Below, piece after piece: positions 58,795-64,000 of a stretch of DNA of 64,000 bases. The position numbers were made by a program, and so were the translations under genes. The first letter of the stretch is position 1. Each line of letters opens with the position of its first letter. Origin of the DNA: Agapanthus africanus (Eukaryota; Streptophyta; Magnoliopsida; Asparagales; Amaryllidaceae); assembly GCA_030015575.1 (NCBI GenBank), contig JASDDO010000004.1:321354654-321418653 (forward strand), read 5' to 3'. The notes beneath the pieces are model-generated. The model was not told where the DNA came from and made no database searches. It saw nothing but the letters and a program-made list of their open reading frames with translations.

Positions 58795-59050
58795 GGCTTG
58801 TAACAAAAAAGCTAGCAAGCCACACATGCCTGCAAAATAGTCGAAATGATGGGGCAACTTGCAATAAAAAGTAGCAAGTAAAAATGAAGGCATGAAAAAT
58901 AGCCGAAATGATGGGGCAACTCGCAATAAAAAAGCAGCGAGTAGAAAATAAATAAATAGCCGAAATGATTGGGCACCGCGAAAAATAGCCGAAATGATGG
59001 GGCAATCGCGACCTTCGCGATATAAAGCTGAAATGATAGAGCATCGCGGA
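58795..59050. repeat. A-rich-loop hairpin repeats
   Basis: ATAG[C/T]CGAAATGATGGGGCA recurs at 58837, 58899, 58957 (variant), 58985 and in part near 59028. Between copies lie hairpins with similar A-rich loops and different stems: GGCTTG/CAAGCC, ACTTGC/GCAAGT, ACTCGC/GCGAGT, then ATCGCGA/TCGCGAT. The ACTTGC to ACTCGC step is matched by GCAAGT to GCGAGT, a compensatory pair. Confidence 0.82.
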
Positions 59051-59345
59051 AAAAGAAATAAAATAAAAGTGAAATCCTCGCCCTGCAGGAGATGGTACAT
59101 CTACCCCTGTATACAATCCAGGGGCGCAAACAAAAGAAGGGATCATACTCCTTCCCCAGGTTTCATCATAAGGAGAAGCCAAATCTCGACGGTTCACAGA
59201 TAGCCTAGAGATCATCTCGTCGTTCGACAGACACAATATCAAGCGAAACGGAACAGCGGCAACCCCCAGTTCCATGGCTCGGTGACATACATATCACCAA
59301 AAGTCAAACCTCCATTCCGTGAAATGCGGATACAATCAACAAAAA

Positions 59346-60318
59346 TTCCTGGTTACGTGGAAAGCGGATAACGTCACTCTTTGACCCCGTGGAAAACGTC
59401 CAGAGCGGATCCTGGTCCTCGCAGAGCATGGCAGTGAACCCGTGCGAAGCATCCAGAGCGGAGCCTAGTCCTCGCCTAACGCGGCAGTGAACCCGTGTGA
59501 AGCATCTAGTGCAAACTTCCTGGTTACGTGGAAAGCGGATAACGTCACTCTTTGACCCCGTGGAAAATGTCCAGAGCGGATCCTGGTCCTCGCAGAGCAT
59601 GGCACTGAACCCGTGCGAAGCATCCAGAGCGGAGCCTAGTCCTCGCCTAACGCGGCAGTGAACCCGTGTGAAGCATCTAGTGCAAATTTCCTGGTTACGT
59701 GGAAAGCGGATAACGTCACTCTTTGACCCCGTGGAAAACGTCCAGAGCGGATCCTGGTCCTCGCAGAGCATGGCAGTGAACCCGTGCGAAGCATCCAGAG
59801 CGGAGCCTAGTCCTCGCCTAACGCGGCAGTGAACCCGTGTGAAGCATCTAGTGCAAACTTCCTGGTTACGTGGAAAGCGGATAACGTCATTCTTTGACCC
59901 TGTGGAAAACGTCCAGAGCGGATCCTGGTCCTCGCAGAGCATGGCAGTGAACCCGTGCGAAGCATCCAGAGCGGAGCCTAGTCCTCGCCTAACGCGGCAG
60001 TGAACCCGTGTGAAACATCTAGTGCAAAATTCCTGGTTACGTGGAAAGCGGATAAAGTCACTCTTTGACCCCGTGGAAAACGTCCAGAGCGGATCCTGGT
60101 CCTCGCAGAGCATGGCAGTGAACCCGTGCGAAGCATTCAGACCGGAGCCTAGTCCTCGCCTAACGCGGCAGTGAACCCGTGTGAAGCATCTAGTGCAAAC
60201 TTCCTGGTCACGTGGAACACGGATAACGTCACTCTTTGACCCCGTGGAAAACGTCCAGAGCGGAGCCTGGTCCTCGCAGAGCACGGCAGTGAACCCGTGT
60301 GAAGCATCCAGAGCAAAA
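59346..60318. repeat. 171-bp tandem repeat, 5.7 copies
   Basis: Units start at 59346, 59517, 59688, 59859, 60030 and 60201, exactly 171 bp apart. Each begins TTCCTGGTTACGTGG. It has two related halves (CCAGAGCGGA...GTGAACCCGTGCGAAG and CCAGAGCGGA...GTGAACCCGTGTGAAG), so the unit is itself a degenerate dimer plus a linker. A single diverged copy lies at 46917-47023. The 347-codon minus-strand frame here exists only because 171 is divisible by three. Confidence 0.95.
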
Positions 60319-60322
60319 TACC

Positions 60323-60734
60323 GGACTGTGGAGTCCTTAAAATCCACGGACTATGACGTCCTTAACCTCGACCGCGATGTCTTAAAACTAACGATCAACC
60401 CCCGATTCCCTACGGAGCCTGCCTCGGTTTAAGGGTACATCCCTGAACTCCTTTGATACTTGACATTGTAATCCCTCAATATCTTCAAAGAGGTGACGGG
60501 TCCCTGCAACCAAACATCGGACTGTGGAGTCCTTAAATCCTCGGACTATGAGGTCCTTAACCTTGACCGTGATGTCTTAAAACTAACACCGGACTGTGGA
60601 GTCCCTAAATCCACGGACTATGAGGTCCTTAACCTTGACCGTGATGTCTTAAAACTAACATTGGACTGTGGAGTCCTTAAATCCACGAACTATGAGGTCC
60701 TTAACCTTGACCGTGACGTCTTTAAACTACGATA
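60323..60734. repeat. 72-bp tandem array (right copy)
   Basis: One unit is at 60323-60395, then three at 60519, 60591 and 60663, 72 bp apart: GGACTGTGGAGTCC, GGACTATGAGGTCC and GACCGTGATGTC sub-blocks with TTAA linkers. 60428-60500 between them is the GGGTACATCCCTG...GAGGTGACGGGTCCC module also seen twice at 46.8-47.6 kb. Confidence 0.9.
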
Positions 60735-60784
60735 CCTTGAGAGACCCCTAACCCCGTGGAACACGGATAAGGGTGATCACATCC

Positions 60785-60975
60785 GGCACTTGCAGGCCCT
60801 CACGACCTGTAAGGAAGAAAAACTCTCTTGTGAGATCCTTACGACTCTTAAGGGAAAGCCCGCTTAAGGATCCTCACGATCTTTAAGAAGAACTCACACC
60901 TATGGGATCCTCTCGACCTGTAGGGAGAAAAACTCCTTATGAGACCCTCGTGGCTCATAAGATGCAAAGGCCTCA
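60785..60975. repeat. Covarying hairpin modules, array 2
   Basis: Five modules of the same plan as array 1: CTTGCAGG/CCTGTAAG (60789), CTTGTGAG/CTCTTAAG (60826, one mismatch), CTTAAGGATC/GATCTTTAAG (60863), CCTATGGG/CCTGTAGG (60899), CTTATGAG/CTCATAAG (60937). The loop is CTCAC, CTTAC, CTCTC or CTCGT. It lies just downstream of the antisense gene's poly(A) side. Confidence 0.88.
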
Positions 60976-61096
60976 GGAAGCAGATCCTAACCCTGAATCC
61001 TAAGCCTTGGCTGTCCTGCAAGGAGATCAAGGTAGAATGTCTGCAGAATACATTCAATAAAAATGGGACACATCATTGAGAAGAAAAATCGTATCT

Positions 61097-61102
61097 TTTA
61101 TT
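61097..61102 (-). terminator. AATAAA signal for the antisense gene
   Basis: AATAAA on the minus strand lies about 100 bp after the stop codon of the antisense gene, at a normal plant distance. It supports an independent minus-strand transcription unit. Confidence 0.5.
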
Positions 61103-61201
61103 CATGAGCCAAAATGGATACAAAGTACAATTTATGAAAGAAAAAAAAATGAAAAGATACTCTCATGAGTATGTACAAAAAAAAAGAAAAGATACACGTC
61201 C

Positions 61202-61905
61202 TCAAGCCGGCGGGCGATGCAATAATTTTACCAGCTCATCATTCTGTTGCTGAGCCACGGCTTCATGACGCAAGATCTCCAGAAGACGAGCCTCCGCCTG
61301 AGCCTGCTGAGCCTGATACGAAGCAAGCCGAGCTTCGAGCTCTTTCTCGGTGGCTTTATGAGCCTCGACCCTCTCACGAGTGAACGTGGCAGCTTTATCG
61401 AGAGCCACCACCTCTTTGATGGACTCCTGTAGCACCCGCCATAGTTCATATGCTTTATTGGCCCTGGCTGTGAGATTGGCTTGAAGCTCGCCCAGCGCCT
61501 TAGAGGCTAGCTCCCTCTCCGAGAATTTGCGGCCAAGCCTCTTCTCACATGACGTCATGTTTGCCGCACATCGTGCTATCAGACCTTGCAACTCCGCTTT
61601 TGCAGCCACGGCTTCTGAGGAAAGGCGAGAACATTCAAGAGCATACAAACAAGCCTCCACCTTCCTATAGAACTCCACCCAGACCCGCACCACCTCCTCG
61701 CTATGATAGGTGGCAAGAAAAGGAAGAGAGCCGTTAGCTTCAGCGGCAAACGCTTCGGATGTGGTCGCACTACCAGCACGGAGCTCCTCAACGAAAGAAG
61801 ATAGGGAGAGAAGGCTCAATTGGGCCAAGCGTTCTGAAGCCCGCAAAGCATAGGGGCCGGGCGGCATCACAATGCGCGATTCCAAAGCCATGGAGACTGG
61901 CAGGG
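61202..61905 (-). CDS. Terminal coiled-coil exon of the antisense gene
   Basis: About 230 codons end at TGA-type stop 61202-61204. The composition is Ala/Glu/Lys/Leu-rich with heptad-like spacing (KAELQGLIARCAANMTSCEK, KEVVALDKAATFTRERVEA, EKELEARLASYQAQQAQAEA), consistent with a long coiled coil for self-association. An internal ATG at 61891 could start a separate protein, but the in-phase splice acceptor at 61905 favours an exon. It contains a 14-bp palindrome, ACATGACGTCATGT, at 61547-61560. Confidence 0.7.
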
Positions 61906-62721
61906 CTGCTCAAATTTTGCAAATGTTAGTAAAACTCTTAAACGCAAAACAAACGGAACTATAATAAAACGTCACTCACCGACAGTCATGCAAGTAGGAG
62001 CTGAGGGTTCCCCTGGCCCTTCAACGACCTCGACCTCATCGTCGGCCTCCAAAACTATAAGAGACATCAACGTCATTTCGCGAAATAGTAACAATGCTAT
62101 GGTTAAAAAAAATGGCGAATGACACTAACCTTGCCCAGAGGAAAGGACAATACGCTGAGGGGGGATCGCCTGCGGGGCTGCCATCTCCAATAGACGCTGA
62201 AATGATTGACGAGGCGACAGATCCGCGATCGTAGCCGCCAAGCCGCGCAATTCTGGGAAAGATAAGAGAGTTCAGACTATGAAGGGGTTGCTAAATTAAA
62301 ACGCAGGAAGATACCTTCAACACTCCTCCCATTCTGAGCCGGGGGGATAGCGGCTTCAACATTCTCTGCCGTGGCCTCAGGCTCCAACAAAGGGAGAGGA
62401 GCCCCGACTACTTCGCTTCCGGCCCTCGAGCCGACCTCAGCAAGAACCATTGGGGCGGCAGCCTCTAAGGGAACCTCCCCCAAAGGGACAAGCACTCCCT
62501 GTTCAAGAACCGCCGCTGGAGGTTCTATCGTGAGAAGAGCGGCCTCATCAGCCCCCTCCGCATCCAGCAAGGCTTCATTAAGAGCTTCGGCGGGCTTTAG
62601 CTCCAATAGGCCCGTAGGGAGCTCCCCCAACGTCGAAGGTTCTGCACGATTCAAATAGGAATAATGATACATATGCACCAGCATAAATAATCGGAAAGAT
62701 TACAGAAGAAGCACAACATAC

Positions 62722-64000
62722 CTACACGCAAAGAAGCCCTCAACATGGCTTCTTCAAACCGCTTCTCCTTCTCAAGGAGATAAGCTCGCCGAGGTTCTAG
62801 GGTAGACTCATGAACGCCGGTCCATAAAGAAAGTGCATCAGCTGCATCTTCTGAAGCGACCTGCTTCAAAGCCCTTTCCCCCCATTCCTCCAAAGGGCTG
62901 ATAAATCGCCGCCGAATCCACGAAGGGTCTTCGTAAAAAATTACAGCGGGATAAGACTTCTTCGGAACCTTGGCATTTTGGGACGGGTCTTTCGAACGCC
63001 GTATAGCCTCGACCAACTGTGCAGCCTCCTCATCAGCCGAACTCGGGAAGAGAAGTCCAGCGCTTGACTCTTGCAAGGCCAGTGGTTCGTCTTCGAGGAC
63101 AGGCTCAGACTCCACCACAGAATCAAGCAGGGCGGTAGCCGCTTTCCTCCGCCGTTTAGACCCAGAGCCGGCCACTGAGGATGACCGCTTCCTCCCTCGC
63201 GAAGCCTTAGGGCGACGTTGGCCCACATCGCCTTCAACACCCTCGTCCCTGTTACCCTCACTCGGTGCCACAACCGAGGACGACATCGCCAGTGTCGACG
63301 CTACGGGGGGCGGTGCCGCCGCCGGCAGAGGTGCTACCACTGGAGCCCGTCTACCTCGCGATCGGGAACCCAAGGGCATACCAGCTGTCGGAGTAAGGTC
63401 TACCCCTGACTCTCCTGGAATGAGGGCGGTGCCAATCTCCCTCAAAGGGAAGTGGACTGGAACCCTCGGTCGCAGCTTAGCTCCCGAAACTTGAGGAGGG
63501 GAATCGTGACCAAGAAGAACCCTTCTTTCTTCAGCAATAATTGGGGTGATTCGATGAAGATACCAGCCCGTAAATGCACCTACGCATCGGGGCATGTACT
63601 CAACTTCAGAGACCATGAAATGAGAGCCGGTGTTCAACCGCATAAAATGATGAGCGTCATCGCGAACAGCGTCAAGCGAAGGGATCGGGGCGATCATAAA
63701 AGCCTCAAAAGGAACACCCTGGTCGTATCCGAGCTGCCGGGCAAATCGATGCGGATTGTACCGCATAAAAAGAGCTGCACTGTCCTGGCGAAACACCAAG
63801 TAGCCCGGTCTAATTGAATACAAATGCGTGGCCTCTCGGGGCTTCAGAGAAGGCGCGTTGTCCTTTGACTGGTCCCAAAGATGCTAAACGGGACCTGAAG
63901 GAGTAGACAGGACCCGATCGTTAAAGACCAACCCGCCAGCGGTGGCATGAGGAGAGATCAACACCTGAATAGCCCCAAATTGAGTTGGATCGGCAGCAGA
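62722..64000 (-). pseudogene. PMD-containing exon (5' part outside window)
   Basis: It encodes FGAIQVLISPHATAGGLVFNDR, the stop at 63884, then ATHLYSIRPGYLVFRQ, RFARQLGYDQGVPFEAF, MIAPIPSLDAVRDDAHHF, CVGAFTGWYLHRITPI. This is the C-terminal half of the plant-mobile-domain-like region, followed by a proline/alanine stretch and a bipartite basic cluster (RKRSSSV...KRRRK, about 63140-63200) that could be a nuclear localisation signal, and an acidic tail. The same motifs survive in the relic at 3513-3701. Confidence 0.8.

Larger units (their letters stand above)
61202..64000 (-). pseudogene. Spliced antisense PMD/coiled-coil gene of the Tat element
   Basis: The gene runs opposite to gag-pol, between pol and the expected 3' LTR, where Tat elements carry antisense ORFs. 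Five exons fit GT-AG introns that all fall in phase 1: 62722-64000 (open to the left border of the window, 5' end missing), 62315-62641, 62130-62252, 61980-62054, 61202-61905. Junctions on the minus strand are GTAG|GTATGT...GTGCAG|AACC, GAAG|GTATCT...CCCAG|AATTG, CAAG|GTTAGTG...TATAG|TTTTGG and GTCG|GTGAGTG...GAGCAG|CCCTG. One in-frame TAG (63884-63886) in the first visible exon disables this copy. Other exons are open. Molecular function is unknown; PMD proteins are transposon-associated. Confidence 0.8.

Noticed and set aside
59304-60347. 347-codon minus-strand frame as a gene
   Set aside because: It is the translation of the 171-bp tandem repeat, open because 171 is a multiple of three. 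It has no family resemblance.
58158-60975. CRISPR array
   Set aside because: Units are hairpins with variable stems and short linkers, not constant repeats with unique spacers, and the context is plant retroelement DNA.
1-64000. tRNA, rRNA or other classical RNA genes
   Set aside because: None recognised. Only primer-site complements of tRNA are present.

Overview
This window is plant nuclear DNA, almost certainly angiosperm and heterochromatic or gene-poor. I see no host gene. Nearly every base can be assigned to LTR retrotransposons or their debris. The evidence is Athila-type gag with a tRNA-Asp primer site, a Tat-type Ty3/gypsy polyprotein with two RNase H domains, a Ty1/copia polyprotein, plant TATA boxes, and introns with GT-AG borders. 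The species cannot be named from the sequence.

Layout. 1-1078 is the right end of a gypsy-like LTR. 1079-3701 and 37765-39130 (both minus strand) are broken pieces of a plant-mobile-domain (PMD) antisense gene of the kind carried by Tat elements. They are now separated by later insertions. 3702-4942 is an LTR-like, palindrome-rich fragment (F). 4943-37759 is one Athila-like element (A) with 1.74-kb LTRs and target duplication CTGTA/CTGCA. It encodes only Gag and protease. A was entered by two further elements. The first, B (9524-23435, target duplication TGGAC), is a three-LTR tandem of a non-autonomous Athila relative. The second, C (25502-35408, minus strand, target duplication GTAAG), is a copia element with near-identical LTRs. 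Removing B and C leaves A about 9 kb long, and its gag-protease frame rejoins exactly across the B insertion.

To the right are LTR-D (39131-41202, a relative of C) with a decayed primer site, a reversed gypsy-like LTR (41561-43069), and LTR-E (from 43070, another relative of C). LTR-E leads into a 2-kb domain of palindromes, with 27 CACGTG boxes and about 25 TTTAA-centred palindromes around a TATA box. From about 46.7 kb to the window end lies a Tat-clade element. It has LTR-side repeats, a primer site at 48161, gag-pol (48308-57519, two stops and one frameshift), a 3.5-kb region of tandem repeats (27-bp, 72-bp and 171-bp arrays plus covarying hairpin modules), and on the minus strand a spliced PMD/coiled-coil gene with four phase-1 introns.

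How the parts relate. C could supply copia proteins apart from one frameshift. A and B lack reverse transcriptase and integrase and would depend on an autonomous Athila. The Tat element has its full set of domains but is mutated. The least expected signals are structural. Hairpins and palindromes recur whose arms change while complementarity is kept (58.1-61.0 kb and 45.6-46.7 kb). A CCGCGG-centred hairpin occurs in unrelated families. A 45-bp leader segment is shared between Athila and copia elements. A 16-residue peptide in A and B differs almost only at synonymous sites.
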